This document shows positions 1 to 12,231 of a stretch of 64,000 nt of DNA, in pieces. Under the pieces are notes generated by a model. The model was not told where the DNA came from, did not search any database, and saw only the letters and a program-made list of their open reading frames with translations. The DNA comes from Orbilia blumenaviensis (taxonomy: Eukaryota; Ascomycota; Orbiliomycetes; Orbiliales; Orbiliaceae): contig JAVHNS010000016.1 of NCBI GenBank assembly GCA_036872755.1, positions 620,001 through 684,000 on the forward strand, written 5' to 3'. The position numbers and the translations under genes are program-made. Positions within the stretch are counted from its first letter, which is position 1. Each line of letters opens with the position of its first letter.

Positions 1-29
1 TAGCTTCTGAACAACCAGCAACTATTTCG

Positions 30-1316
30 ATGGCGTCCCAATCTCTTGATCTCACGCCTACCGCCAATTTTCGGACTACTCCTTTTGAGCGTCTTCCAGT
101 GGAGTTGCTTCAGAGAATATTCTTGTTCTCGTACAATCCAGAATTGCCATTTACAAATCGATTTTTCCTTTCGATACTTTCTTCTCAATATCTTATACAA
201 ACCTTTACATCCTCTGCTATTCTCGACGATGCACTCTCAAAGCAACGATATAGAACGGTTATGTCTAATATCCTTACCAGGAGGTTTTTGACTCTCCAAT
301 TTCTCGAAAATCTGGAAGATACGTTATGGAACAAATATTTGAAGGCGGAATTCGGAGCTCATGTGCCAGCTACGGCTCAGGGGTACCGACTGGAAAGAGT
401 GGAAGAAGACCGAACCATGGGGAATCTGGAATACACCTTTACTGAAGACATTGAAGGCCCAAGCGAGGCCGAAACTGAGAAGATTGGGGTTTACGTGCCT
501 GTACTTGACTATAGGATGGTTCTGGGGAAGCTTGATTTGCGAACCGTTGCATTCCCACGGGACCGACTTCTCAATCCACCATTCACACTGGAAAAAATCA
601 AATTAATCTCGGCGCTAGTTGCTAGGATTCCGTCTTTCTGGACCGACCTCATTGCTGGAGACGAAGGGAAATGGTGGGGTAGCAGGTTGCTGGAAATAGC
701 GATTAGGAAGAGATGTGCAGCAATGGTAGACTTTCTAGCTAATTTCTGCTATGTGCGAGTTGAACCAATTCATCTAAGGGCCGCTGTCATACCTTGGGAC
801 CATGGAGATACAGGGTGGTTGGAGCCTGAATTCTCTCGAGGGGGCAGCGGTCCTGTGGACCGAGGAGAAGACGTCGAAATGATGAAGTCACTACGGATTT
901 TATATAAGAAGCCTGGTACAACGGAAGAGTCAAGCGTCTCTGGTATCGACGGCTTCATCAAGGGAATGAATGCTTGGAAGAAAGGAAAGGGCGGACTGGT
1001 GAAGTCTGGCTGGGGCTATCATGAAGACGAGATCGAAGATTCGCTGAGGGTTCTGTGGGTCCTAGATCAGGTTGTCGAAAGGAAGGGGAGATATCGGATT
1101 CACGGATCCACTGATTTCGCTAATGTCGACCATTTTGAGGAGGAGACAGCGCCTTGGATGCTAGGCGAAAATCGTTATTTCCCTACAGGCATCACGGAGT
1201 CCCCGTTGATGGCCGATGAAAAAGTATGGGAGGCTGCCAGACGAGAGAAGGGTGTCTACTGGAAGTGGCTGATGAAGGTAGGGACTCCTCCAGCCGGGTT
1301 CCTCGGAAGTTTATAG
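30..1316 (+). CDS. F-box-like protein, single exon
   Basis: A single open frame of 428 aa starts at the first ATG. Residues about 16-35 (TPFERLPVELLQRIFLFSYN) read as the first helices of an F-box, the Skp1-binding module of SCF ubiquitin ligase substrate receptors. The rest is a charged, Trp-rich region without recognisable repeats. Fungal genomes carry many such single-exon F-box-like proteins whose C-terminal part is lineage specific, so the substrate cannot be guessed. There is no signal peptide or membrane segment. The coding frame is intact and ends 911 bp before the AP-1 gene on the same strand. The F-box call is moderately sure; any role beyond protein turnover is inference. Confidence 0.7.
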   Translation: MASQSLDLTPTANFRTTPFERLPVELLQRIFLFSYNPELPFTNRFFLSILSSQYLIQTFTSSAILDDALSKQRYRTVMSNILTRRFLTLQFLENLEDTLWNKYLKAEFGAHVPATAQGYRLERVEEDRTMGNLEYTFTEDIEGPSEAETEKIGVYVPVLDYRMVLGKLDLRTVAFPRDRLLNPPFTLEKIKLISALVARIPSFWTDLIAGDEGKWWGSRLLEIAIRKRCAAMVDFLANFCYVRVEPIHLRAAVIPWDHGDTGWLEPEFSRGGSGPVDRGEDVEMMKSLRILYKKPGTTEESSVSGIDGFIKGMNAWKKGKGGLVKSGWGYHEDEIEDSLRVLWVLDQVVERKGRYRIHGSTDFANVDHFEEETAPWMLGENRYFPTGITESPLMADEKVWEAARREKGVYWKWLMKVGTPPAGFLGSL

Positions 1317-2227
1317 CATCTGAGTATTAAATGCCAAAGACAACATGTAGAAAATTTCTTGTTTTGAACATGCACTGCCCAGGCATTCGCAGATATCACT
1401 TTCAATATACTATTACTTTCACTACCTCGAGAATTGTTCCTTAACGAACGCCTCGGCGCCGTTAGCCGCGGGTTCACCCTCGTTAATAAAGAATCCGGCT
1501 CAGAGCATCGCAGATGACGCTTCTACTGGTTTTATCTACGGGTGTATCCGATAATCACATTCGAAAGACGTAGGCGTAGTCTCGATACTCGGCCGCGAAG
1601 ATAGTCCTCCGGATATCTACAACAAGTCAGATAACCCAGTATTGGCGTCTGGTGCATGAGAATCATCCGAGGGACTTCGCATCCATGTCTGCCCAAGGCG
1701 TCTTCCAGATATCCTCAACCCATGAACAAATTGACCTCTCGGTCGGAAGATACCGTGGTAGAACCCATTGCATCTAATAAGCCATCGTACAGTATGTCGG
1801 ATTCCTCTGACACTTCTCCGGGCACCGAGGTAAAAGCCCAGACAAGTTCTTATGGAGCCCCAATCGTAAACCCACAGATCTCAACCTGATAGAAAACCAG
1901 ATTAAAGGCGACCCGAGGTTACATGTTTCTTCTCAGCGTCGAGTAATCGCGTAAGCAGCAATGGAGATTTGAACAAAAGAGTCGACTGATTCGCACTGTC
2001 TAATAATGACGCTTGGTGAAAGAAGAGAAGAAGAAAAAGAAGAAGCGAAGAAAATTTGGGTTGGTTTTAAATTGCGGCTGCGCCAAGAAATGCGGCTCAA
2101 AACGGACACAACTGCAGCTACACCAAAGCTCCCAAGCCCAAGCTATCACTTCCCTCACCACTCCTCCACGCCACGACGACTTCACCATCGCCAGTCTCGC
2201 CGGGGTCTCGATTCGTATCATCTAGCC
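1317..2227. other. Intergenic region upstream of the AP-1 mu gene
   Basis: About 900 bp with only short open frames and no family resemblance. A purine-rich tract (GAAGAAGAAAAAGAAG-like) at about 2016-2055 lies 170-210 bp before the AP-1 mu start and may be promoter or 5' UTR. No RNA gene or repeat was seen. Confidence 0.5.
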
Positions 2228-3868
2228 ATGGCGTCGGCAATCTTCTTCCTCGACCTCAAGGGCAAGGTCTGTGTCCTTCCCTCTGAATTGGTGGACCTGT
2301 GACCTCGTGCTAACGTTCGCTCCACTATGCCAACAGACCCTCCTTGCGCGAAACTACCGAGGCGATATCCCCATGTCTGCCGTAGAAAAGTTCCCAGTCC
2401 TCCTCCTTGAAGCCGAAGAAGAGAGCTCTGCTGTTCCACCCTGCTTCTCTCACGAAGGAATAAATGTACGAAGCCTTTCGATCCGTTCTATGCGCCCTAC
2501 AAGCCATATCTGTATCTCGTCTACCAGGTCACGTTCGCTAACCCTGCTCCCTTGATATCAGTACCTCTACATCAAACATAACAACTTGTACCTCCTTGCC
2601 CTCACCAAACGTAACAGCAATGCCACCGAAATCTTATTATTCCTGCATAAAGTTGTCGCCGTCTTCACTGAGTACTTCAAGGAACTCGAGGAAGAGAGTA
2701 TACGGGACAACTTCGTCATCATTTACGAGCTTCTGGATGAGATGATGGACTTTGGATATCCTCAGACAACAGAAACAAAGATTTTACAAGAGTAATGACC
2801 GAATTCTCAGCGCAAAGACCCGACTCCCGGCAGTAACAGTATGCTGACATGGCCAACTTAGATACATTACTCAAGAATCCCACAAACTCGAAGTCCAAGC
2901 CAGGCCCCCAATCGCACTGACCAACGCTGTATCCTGGCGTTCCGAAGGTATCAGATATAGGAAGAATGAAGTCTTCCTTGATGTTATCGAATCTGTCAAC
3001 CTCCTCGTAAATTCCAACGGCAACGTTCTCCGATCCGAAATCCTGGGTGCCATAAAGATGAAGTGTTACCTCTCCGGTATGCCGGAACTGCGACTAGGGC
3101 TGAACGACAAAGTTATGTTCGAAAGCACAGGAAGGACCAGTAGAGGAAAACAGATTGAGATGGAGGACGTTAAGTTCCACCAGTGTGTTAGGTTGTCCAG
3201 ATTCGAGAACGATAGAACAATTAGTTTCATCCCCCCAGACGGAGAGTTCGAACTTATGAGCTATCGATTAAACACTGCGGTTAAACCTTTAATCTGGGTT
3301 GAGTGTGTGGTGGAGAATCACTCGAATACCCGAATCGAGTATATGCTCAAGGTACGCCCACCCCCGCAGAGCCTTTTAGTTCCAATTCCAATGCTAATTT
3401 TCTTGTCCAGGCGAAAGCACAGTTCAAGCGTAGGTCCACGGCCAATAACGTTGAAATCATTGTTCCTGTTCCCGAAGATGCCGACACCCCTCGCTTCCGA
3501 ACAAATACCGGCTCGGTCCACTATGCCCCTGAAAAATGCGCTATAGTCTGGAAGATCAAACAATTTGGAGGAGGAAAGGAATTCTTGATGAGAGCAGAAT
3601 TAGGACTACCCAGCGTAAAAGAGCAAGAGCCGGAAAGGAAGAAGCGGCCGATCAGCGTTAAGTTCGAGATCCCCTACTTTACCGTCAGCGGCATTCAGGT
3701 CCGGTACCTGAAAATTATCGAGCCAAAGTTGCAATACCCAAGTTTACCCTGGTAAGATCTCCTTCATTAACTTATTCGTGACCTATATTAACCTCTTAAT
3801 ACAGGGTGCGATATATCACACAGACAGGCGAGTACGAAGTCAGATTACCCGAGCCGACCCAAACATAG
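2228..3868 (+). CDS. apm1: AP-1 adaptor complex medium (mu) subunit
   Basis: Six exons: 2228-2266, 2337-2465, 2562-2791, 2862-3351, 3411-3751 and 3805-3868, joining to a 430 aa protein, the usual length for AP mu chains. The N-terminal part (MASAIFFLDLKGK, then LLARNYRGD) is the longin-like domain. The middle and C-terminal parts carry the mu homology domain, which binds YxxPhi sorting signals; FIPPDGEFELMSYR is highly typical. AP-1 links clathrin to cargo at the trans-Golgi network and endosomes. All introns have GT-AG ends and restore family-consistent sequence at each junction; the first exon encodes only 13 residues. The gene is convergent with the glycosyltransferase-like gene downstream. 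Identification is very secure. Confidence 0.95.
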
Positions 3869-4084
3869 CATGTAGGCGACTTCGGAGGACATGCGTATTA
3901 CGATGACCCTTATCTAGGGTAAGTTTTTGCGGGTGGGTCTTGCGGATGGGCTCTTGTGTGTAAAAGCGTGTTTGATACACCCTCCATCATTTCCCGGTGT
4001 AACTATTGAATATATCGCAGTCGACTTAATTATCATCATCTTTATTCCTTGAGCGAAGTTACAACCCCCATATTTAAGATTCCC

Positions 4085-5405
4085 TCATGAATATCCCATC
4101 CTACTAGCCTCTTTCCACCTACCCCACCCAACCGAAGGTTTCAGCTCCTCAGTCTTCTTCCCGCATACATCCCAGCTTGAATAACCAGCAAGATCAGTCC
4201 ACTTCGTTAATTTATCCAGCACACCCTGCGCGAAGTTCCTGTTGGCTTTCTGGAAAATCATCTCGTAGGGATGAATATTGTTCCCAAAGTAAGCCCCTTC
4301 AAATAGTACATCGCCATGCGTACACTTTTCCACATAATTTTCCATGCTCGCAAAGGAGGTCATCATTGCTGAAACGGTGTAGCCTGCGTTTATTATTGCA
4401 CGGGTGCTGTTCGATTCGCCGTAAACTGCCGAAAGCCAGTTCGGGAAACAAGTGCTCATTACCGGCAGAAGAGTGTTAATACCGATACGATCTGTAGCGA
4501 ATATCATGGATTGCAAGTGTCGGACACCATAAATCGGGTCGCAGTTGAATGTCATACCGACGAGCTGGATTTCATTCGTTCTATTAGCCCTTTCGAACAA
4601 TCGACTATCCTCCACGCAACACCATGAGCTTCTGAAGAAAGGAAGCCCATACTTTATTCTTATCCGTAACCTTCGCCAGGTACGCATCACTCCAGCATTC
4701 TCTACTCCAAGTGGGTAAAAAGGGACCACGTATACTCGCGTTCAACATGATAAACTTTTCATATTTCTTTATTAGTTCGTTTTTATTAGTAGTGAGAACC
4801 TCGCCATAGGCACCAAGGTCATAGCAAGTGTTTGTCCGTTGAATGATACGAATATTCGGCGCTGAGGGTATCAAGAGGGTGAGATTTGTGTAGCCATTGA
4901 GTATGAATATAAAGTCTGCGGCGGAGTGGAGCCCGTGATGTATGAAAAATATTGCGTTTTCGCGGGAGTTGGGACTTTCGTGATAAGCATAAAGGATTAA
5001 TGGACGGCCTCCTTTGTCATTGGAAAATGCAAGTGAAGAACCGGAAGCCGAAACGTCGGTCAGTGGTTTCGATTTTGAGTTACCCTAGCGAATAATTTGT
5101 ATTAACATGGTTTTAAAAGATTTTAAGAATTATAGAACCAAGACCTTTATGCATACCCCTAATTTGATATCATGATCCATATATCCAAGTCCATTATATA
5201 CTATCGACCCAATGACAAGTGTAAGGACTCCGACGACAGTGATTGCACTCCATATAGCACAAGATTTTCGAGAACTCGCAGCGGACGAGGAGTATGTCCT
5301 TGATATTCGTTTAAGGAGCCCCTCTGAAACTGGGGTGTAGTTCATATCCCCGGAATCCCCTTCCTCATGATCCCCGGGCTGAAGTCTTGAGTATTCGGCT
5401 GACAT
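4085..5405 (-). CDS. Type II membrane glycosyltransferase-like protein (RgpF-like)
   Basis: Three exons on the minus strand: 5405-5157, 5084-4653 and 4564-4085, giving 386 aa. A cytoplasmic N terminus of about 50 residues is followed by one hydrophobic anchor (AIWSAITVVGVLTLVIGSIV), the layout of Golgi glycosyltransferases. The lumenal part has a run of motifs: ILYAYHES, FFIHHGLH, ADFIFILNG, NTCYDLGAYGEVL, FIMLNASIRGPF, HLQSMIFATD. This resembles rhamnan synthesis F-like and related GT-A proteins of fungi and algae, whose substrates I do not know. Acceptor and donor sites restore one long frame across both introns (71-88 nt). The function as a transferase is inference from motif order and topology. 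The 3' end faces the AP-1 gene. Confidence 0.65.
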
Positions 5406-6010
5406 AATGCCTATTACTCAAGCTCCAGCGCTGGAGCTGAAGTCGTTCGAATAGGTACCGGTACGAGACCAAGACCTCAAGCAGAAGGCTCGACTCCTAA
5501 TACTGCATAGTCGTAACCCTGGAGAGCCGTGCATCAATGTATATAAACAGAATTAATAGAATTAGGATTTCGAAGCCTACAATCAATTGGTGAAACCCGC
5601 GTTTCTGTATGCGGTCAAGGACAGATTTCATACTCAGGAATCCTAGGAATTCCGCAAGCGGATGATTTTACCAGTTTAGTTACAAAGTTCTCTTTGCAAT
5701 ACATTATAGGAGCAATTTCCCTCGTACGGAACTTACAATCCAATTCCAACATCACTTGTGGCATTTTGGGCACAAATTGTGTTGTCGAAATTAATTGCCC
5801 AGATACGAAATTAAAACATTTCGATGAGGTCTACTATTATAAAATATTTGTAAGTATTGCTATTTTGTTAGAGTATTTAATCATATATGCATACCGTAAT
5901 GGAATTCATCAGTTACAATCGATAGCCAGATTCTATTTGCGAGTATCACAGGACACCTAGGTATTATGACGACTTTATAGCCTAGATCGAACGAGCAACA
6001 ACTAGCTACT
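5406..6010. other. Intergenic region, no gene seen
   Basis: A 605 bp AT-rich stretch between two minus-strand genes. It contains one unconvincing 88-codon frame at 5694-5960 with AT-biased codons and no family features. No RNA genes or repeats were recognised. It should hold the promoter of the glycosyltransferase-like gene at its left edge. Confidence 0.5.
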
Positions 6011-7085
6011 TCACACGGCCCATTTCCACCCTCCCTTTTCGTTGGAGTATTTCAAAAAATCTATCATTCTTTTCCAAGCATCTTCACATTTCTTTGGGTC
6101 GGATACAATCCCGGGCACTATTATTTTAGAGTCAGATCCACCACTATTAAAAGCAAGGTTCCGGGTGAAAACACTTACATTCTGGAAAGCCATGGAGCTC
6201 TCCTTCATAAAACACTGCTTCAACCCTCCTGCCGCTTCCTTCTATCTCCTTTTTTAATCTTTCAACCAGTTCAGTCTCCTCATGCAATAGAATATCCATA
6301 GTAGGGATTATGAAAAGCATGTCCGTCGGCAGTTTATCGGCTGGAGCTAGAATAACATTTAAACGCGGATCGTCAATGTATTTCGGCCTTAATGGCCCTG
6401 CGTAGGAATCAAATACTGGCTCCATAAATGCTATCGGATTGCTAGTTGGGAACCCGGGCGGTTTTGGCTTCTCTCCCGGCGGTATGCGAATATCCACAAC
6501 ACCACAGAATGAAACTGCCGCCGCAATCTTACCGATATGGTGCATCGAAGCCGATAACGACAGGTTAACACCAGCTGAAAGACCAGAGACTGTCACATTG
6601 TTCAAGTCCAGATTGAACTTTTGAACAGCCTCAGGAGAGAGAAAATATGCGAGGGCGTCATCAACGTCGTCATGAGCGCTCGGGTACATGAATCGTGGCG
6701 CCCCGCGGTATTGAACGGACACGGTCACAGAGCCGGTATTCTTGCAAACTCTCTGTGCTAGATCTGCATTCTGTTCCGCAATTCCTGGCATAAACGCACC
6801 ACCGTGGACGGTGAAATGCAACGGGCGCGGCTTCGACTTTGCAGGGGATGAGGGACCGTAGACCGGCTCGAAGACTATAACCCTGATTTTTGGTCCGCCA
6901 TGCGTGGATGGGATATAATAAGTTTGATATGCTGTTGAAAAGATCCATGGGAGGTACTTCATGGTATTAATCAACCAGAAGCCGGGGGTGAATGCGAGGT
7001 AACGCCATCGATGTGTGAATGCGACTGGTCGAAGTGCAAAAAATGTGATTATAGGTTGAAGGTTTGCGCTAATTAAGGCCCCCAT
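6011..7085 (-). CDS. Alpha/beta hydrolase fold-3 esterase/lipase
   Basis: Two exons, 7085-6179 and 6117-6011, encode 337 aa. The intron of 61 nt was chosen because the closer AG would leave a 35-nt intron and a stop, while the second AG gives an open frame to the end. The protein has HGGAF, the oxyanion-hole motif of the hormone-sensitive lipase family, and GLSAG around the nucleophilic serine (GDSAG in most members). Plausible acid and histidine residues sit in MDILLHEE and GELHGF. The N terminus has hydrophobic segments and may be membrane associated. The likely reaction is hydrolysis of a carboxylic ester; the substrate is unknown. It is transcribed divergently from the NACHT protein with 845 bp between the start codons. 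Confidence 0.85.
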
Positions 7086-7930
7086 ATTAAGGCCTGTCCA
7101 GGAGTCTGGGTATATGGATTATACTAGTATCTGCAGGTCTGGGTGTATGTAAATTTAAATCGCCTTTTCGTATACGTATAGCGTCTTTAACGAGCGTTAT
7201 AATAGCTTGTATTTCTAGCTTAGCTTGTTTACAAGTTACAATGCAGGTTTGTTGAAGGCCTTGTTGAATTTCGAACAATGCAATTAATATCCTGATTCAA
7301 ACACTTAGGCAACACTGCCCTTAAATATAAAGGAAGAAGTGGCGGAAGAAAAACTCCGACACCGCAAAATAACGTTATTGATAATAATAATAGGTAGCTA
7401 TCACAGTTTAATCGAGGTCTGGGCACGAGACAAAGCTTATTCACAAATTTGAGTTAATGATTCAATAACTACCTAGGTGCCTACCTAGGTAACTAGAGCA
7501 TGCATGTAGTTTAACGGACCCCGAGGAGTCCGCCACGCAACTACAACAAGAACAACACTCACTCTGGGGCTCCTAAGGAAGGCCAATTCTTCCAGCCTCG
7601 ATGCAATGTCGCAACACGTCTGATAAGAGCATCCGAAAAACCGTTTGCAGATGCATGTGTATGTGCGTGGGCTCGTGTGATTCGCGGATGGGAAATTACT
7701 TAACTATATAACCCCGCTTCTCTTGAGTCCTGAGGTTTGAATCTCATCCTCTCGAACAAGTCATACTAGCCTCAGGCACTCACGCACACTTACGAAAGTT
7801 GTGAGCCCCAAAACTACAACCGCTCGATATTCCACCAAATCGGCACGACCCAGTTCTATTCCAACGCCCCTTATAATCGAAATCGTATAGGAGATATCGA
7901 TTACAACACCGACACGGTCCCATCTACAGA
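7086..7930. promoter_or_regulatory. Divergent intergenic region between hydrolase and NACHT genes
   Basis: This 845 bp gap lies between divergent start codons, so it must contain both promoters. A TATA-like run (ACTATATAACC) lies at about 7702-7712, some 220 bp before the NACHT start. Two nearby CCTAGGT palindromic motifs occur at 7471-7491. No open frame in it looks coding. Confidence 0.5.
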
Positions 7931-10900
7931 ATGTCATCTAGGGTAGGCATCTCTGGTGGCGCTCCGAATTATGGTGGTACTCAGTTCAACGGGAACCCCA
8001 GTTTCCAAAGTGAAAGTATTTCCTTTGGCTCAACGGGTAAGTTATGGGATCCTCAAATTAAGGCCTCGGGCTGTCGGCTTTAGAAGAAGGTTTAGAAGTT
8101 AAGCTTATATTATCACTATAGGTCCAGATTCGGAATATCAGTGTCTAAGAGACCTTTATTCTAGTGGATACGACCCATCTGCAGAAAAGGCTAGGCTGGA
8201 GGCAGCGGAAAACAAATTGATTTCGGACTCATATGCCTGGATATTTCAAGACGATAATTTTTTAAGCTGGGTCCAGGATGACAGTAGTAGGGTTCTGCGT
8301 CTTGTCGGCGGACCCGGGAAAGGAAAAACAATGTCTATGATAGGGCTTACGAATCACCTAAACCAAAACATAAATACGCAACCAAAACCATCCGCAATAT
8401 CATATTTCTTCTGCCGGGCAATAGACGAGAGGCTCAGCGACGCAACTCTATTATTAAAGGGGCTTCTTCACCACCTTCTATCCCAACAGCCGAACCAGAT
8501 CCTGGTCCGCTACCTAAAAGATAAATACGACAAAGGAGGCTCCAAAATATTTGAAGGGGCACAATGTAACTTCATCCTTGGGGAAATACTTGTCGAAATT
8601 TTGCGAGACGATAATTTCTCACGGTTCTACCTCATAATCGATGCCCTCGACGAATGTACAACGGGGATCCACCAACTGTTGGGTCTTATAAAACTCACGA
8701 CGGAGAGATCACCCAAAGTCAAGTGGCTCGTATCAAGTAGAAACAACATCGACATTGATGGCTTCTTTCGAGTTTTTGGTAGTCATCTAACCATTTCCTT
8801 GGAATGCCATAAACCTGAAGTAAATACAGGAATAGAAGCATATATCCAAGCGAAGGTTTCTGAGCTAAGCTTCCGCAACAGATATAATATCGACCAAAGA
8901 TACAGGATCTCACAAGAACTAAATAAGAGAGCAGGTGGAACATATCTGTGGGTCCATATTGCTTGCAAGAACCTTGAAAAGTGCCTGCCGTCGAAAGCTC
9001 TCGATGCTTTGAAAGGGATCCCGTCAGGACTCAACGCGATATACAGCCGGATGGTTCAAATTCTGCAAATAGAGAACGAAAACGATAACCCAGAGCTCTT
9101 TTCCTTGGTTCTCGCTACAGTAACAGTTGCCTTACGACCTCTCGCCCGGGATGAGCTTATTACTTTAATAAATGATTCAAATAATGTTGAAGAATTAGAA
9201 GAGGTCCTAGACAAACTAATACGGTGTGGGGCATTTCTCTCGCTACAAGATGATCATATCTATTTCATACATCAATCTGCAAAAGAATTTCTTGAACAGC
9301 AAGCAGGCCTTCAAGCCTCAGCAATCCCAGAAAGCTTGCCAACATATCATGACAGGATTTGGAGGAACTGCTTACGCCTATTTCGAGAGGACCTCCATCA
9401 AGACATATGCAATCTCAAACATCCGGGCTTCTTCATCAAAGACCTGTCTAGTGATCAGCGGTCACTCATATCACATCTTGAGTATGCTTGTTGTTGTTGG
9501 GGCACCCATTTCATGGCTAGTGGTCAGGCAGGAGCAGATGAGGCCAATACCCTACTCGAAGAATTCCTAGAAAACGATCTACTCTATTGGATTGAAGTGT
9601 TGAGCTTGCTGAGACGAGTCCCGGATGGTATCAACCAGATAGCGTGCTTGCACCGACTATGCTCTGTATGTTACTTCTCCGAACCCCAATTTGCTATTTC
9701 GAATTATTTCCTATCTTAGGACAAGCGGTCGATGCCACAGATAGATATCTCTGTACTAATACACAGTATCTAATCAGGGCTTCACGCTACGCGATAAGTT
9801 TAAGGATGCCGAAGCGTTTATGATGGCACATCGGTCCTGCTTAATGAAAGCCCCTTTACAGGTCTACTCTGGAGCGCTTGTGTTCAGCCCAGACGGGAGT
9901 TGGGTTAAAGATACTTACAAATATCTAATTCCTAACTGGGTCAATGTTCTCCCAATGATAGACAATGACTGGCAAGGCATCCCCAACAAATTCGACGTAC
10001 CATTTCAGGTCTACCTTTTAGTTATCTCGCAAGATTCCCAACTTCTAGCTCTGCTCAATCGGGGAAAAGGAATTTTGGTATTTGATATCAAAGCCGGTAT
10101 CAGACTGACCGCTATTGACTGGGATGACCGGTCTTACTGGGATGACCAGTTACTAACCCCGGCGGTAGAATTCACCAAGAAAATGTTCGAAAACACCCAA
10201 GATGAAGGAATGCAATTCTCAGAGGATAAATCTGGACTCCTATTGTCCTTCTGGGAAGATTCGAAGCCCGCGATGGCTATTCTACAGATATCAACAGGTA
10301 CCTGTATCCACAGGCCCCTCGAACGTAGTTTGAACGAAAGGTTGACTCACCTTAATGCTAAATATGGAAAAACCTATATCCTTCCGGATGCTAGGCGGTG
10401 TATATGGTACACTGATAGTATTATCTTGCTGGGCGAGATATCTCAGTCGGGGGAGTTTCTGACCCTCAGGATTCTTGTGAGGGATACTGGTGCTCTTGGG
10501 CTTAAGTCTTCATCGAACGGTTTAATCTTCGCCGCTTTTATTTCGTCTAGGGCTTGGAGCGGAATTCAGATTTACGAAACCCAAACAGGTTCATTACTTT
10601 GTGAACCCCTTAAGAATGATTACGTTACTATAACTAACGAGAGCGATGACTTGGTAGCAAGGGTCTACCAGTTCCGTAATACGATTGCGCTCTCACGGAC
10701 AGGGAAATCGATTGCCGTAGCTTTCGGTAACCAAGTATACCTACTTACGCCTGATACTGGTGGTTGCCGGAAGCTTTTCGAGATGCCCCAGGGCCCTGAA
10801 TATGTGTACTTCTCCAGGAGCGGTAGCAAACTCGTATGTATCTTCGAATCGCCTTCTCTCGAAAGCCTTTCACGGGTGTCCGTCTATAATATAGAAAATT

Positions 10901-12231
10901 GTTCAATGGAGATGGAAACTTGGGTCACCCACATTAGCAGCCTTGATGAGCAACTCTTTTCCTTTGTTGAACCCTACACACAACGTAGGGCTCTCTGGGA
11001 CCCCGACTTCCCCGAAAGAGCATTAGATTTAAATTTGAGCGCTTTAGATCCAGTAAAACTCATAGCGCGCAACCCCTCCGCTGATGGAACTACTCTTGTC
11101 ATACACATGAATGGTTTCCCTCTCACCCTCCAAATCCGGAATATTAACCATCTCTGGAAGACAAAACCACCTATCCAAGATAGAAATATAATACCCTTCC
11201 CGGTCGTGGATTCCAAAGGAGTTCAATTATCAAAAGGTCGAATCATAAAAAAGGGGTGTAAACTGGACGAGTCAGTCGAGAGATTCGGTGGCCATGAGTC
11301 CACAGTGTCCCAGGTCATATTTTCCCCCGACGGTACTCAAGTAGCGTCGATATGCGACAAGAGCCTTTCAATCTGGAATCCCCAAACCTTAGAGGAACAA
11401 GGGAGCATACTATTACAAGATAATAGTGGATTTCCTCCTCCTTGCATCTCATTCTCAAATTGTGGTAGCAGATTAGTATATGCACTCTTCACTAGCTTAG
11501 ACTGTATGAAGCTGAGTATCCTGGATATTAAGGATTCTCTGACCTGCCGAGACAGTATTACTGTCGATTATGAGGTATACTGCGCTTCCATTGCCTATTC
11601 GCCGAATAATGCGCTGGTGGTTTTCACAACGTACACCAGTTTTGGATTTACTCTTCGAATTGGACATTGGAGCACAGCCACCGAATTGGTCCAGATGAGA
11701 GACATGACTTTGGAGTCCATTGCCGGACAATCATACGAGATTTGCGAAGCGAAATTTTCAAGTAATGGCGATTTTGTCGCATTTTTATTCAAGCTTAAAG
11801 ACATGTACAAAGCGCCAGGATCCGCAGGCGTTGCACTTTACCAACCGGATTCAGGCACATGGATTACAGTGACCTTAGCGATCACATCCAATTGTGATAT
11901 TGAACACGGAATTTTGTTTTCGCAAGATGATACGAAGATAGAGATCGGAGGAACGGGGTTCGAAATCCATGGGCAGGGTGCGTATTCAAGATTGGTGGAA
12001 TACAAGCCGGCAGAGGCTCCACTACTCCGCCTACAGGAATTCAGGGGGATGGGTAATTATTGGCTAGATGTAGTGTATAATGGCTGTTACCCCATCTTAT
12101 ACATACCATTTGCATATGAGCCTGGTAGCTGGTGTTTTAGGGATGGTATGTTGGTGGCTGGCTGTAGGAATACCGGGAAAGTTTACACCCTAGGTATCGA
12201 TATGCAGGCCGTCCTCTCTGTGATAACATAG
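7931..12231 (+). CDS. NACHT STAND (NLR-like) protein with C-terminal beta-propeller
   Basis: Three exons (7931-8036, 8122-9665, 9778-12231) give 1367 aa. Exon 1 alone encodes a short peptide rich in Gly, Asn, Ser and Gln with the core NYGGTQFNGN. Exon 2 has the pre-NACHT helix typical of fungal STAND proteins (SAEKARLEAAENKLISDSYAWIF), Walker A GGPGKGKT at about 98-105 and Walker B LIIDALDE at about 206-213. Exon 3 is beta-rich with WD40-like repeats, the clearest near residue 1054 (FGGHESTVSQVIFSPDG). Fungal NACHT-WD40 proteins include HET-E/HET-D incompatibility sensors: ligand binding to the repeats is thought to drive NTP-dependent oligomerisation. No catalytic effector domain is fused, so signalling through the N-terminal motif is an inference. 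The start is the only in-frame ATG ahead of the motif. The gene is intact. Confidence 0.88.

Noticed and set aside
6144..6178. 35-nt intron in the hydrolase gene
   Set aside because: It is too short and leads to a stop; the AG at 6118 gives a 61-nt intron and an open frame.
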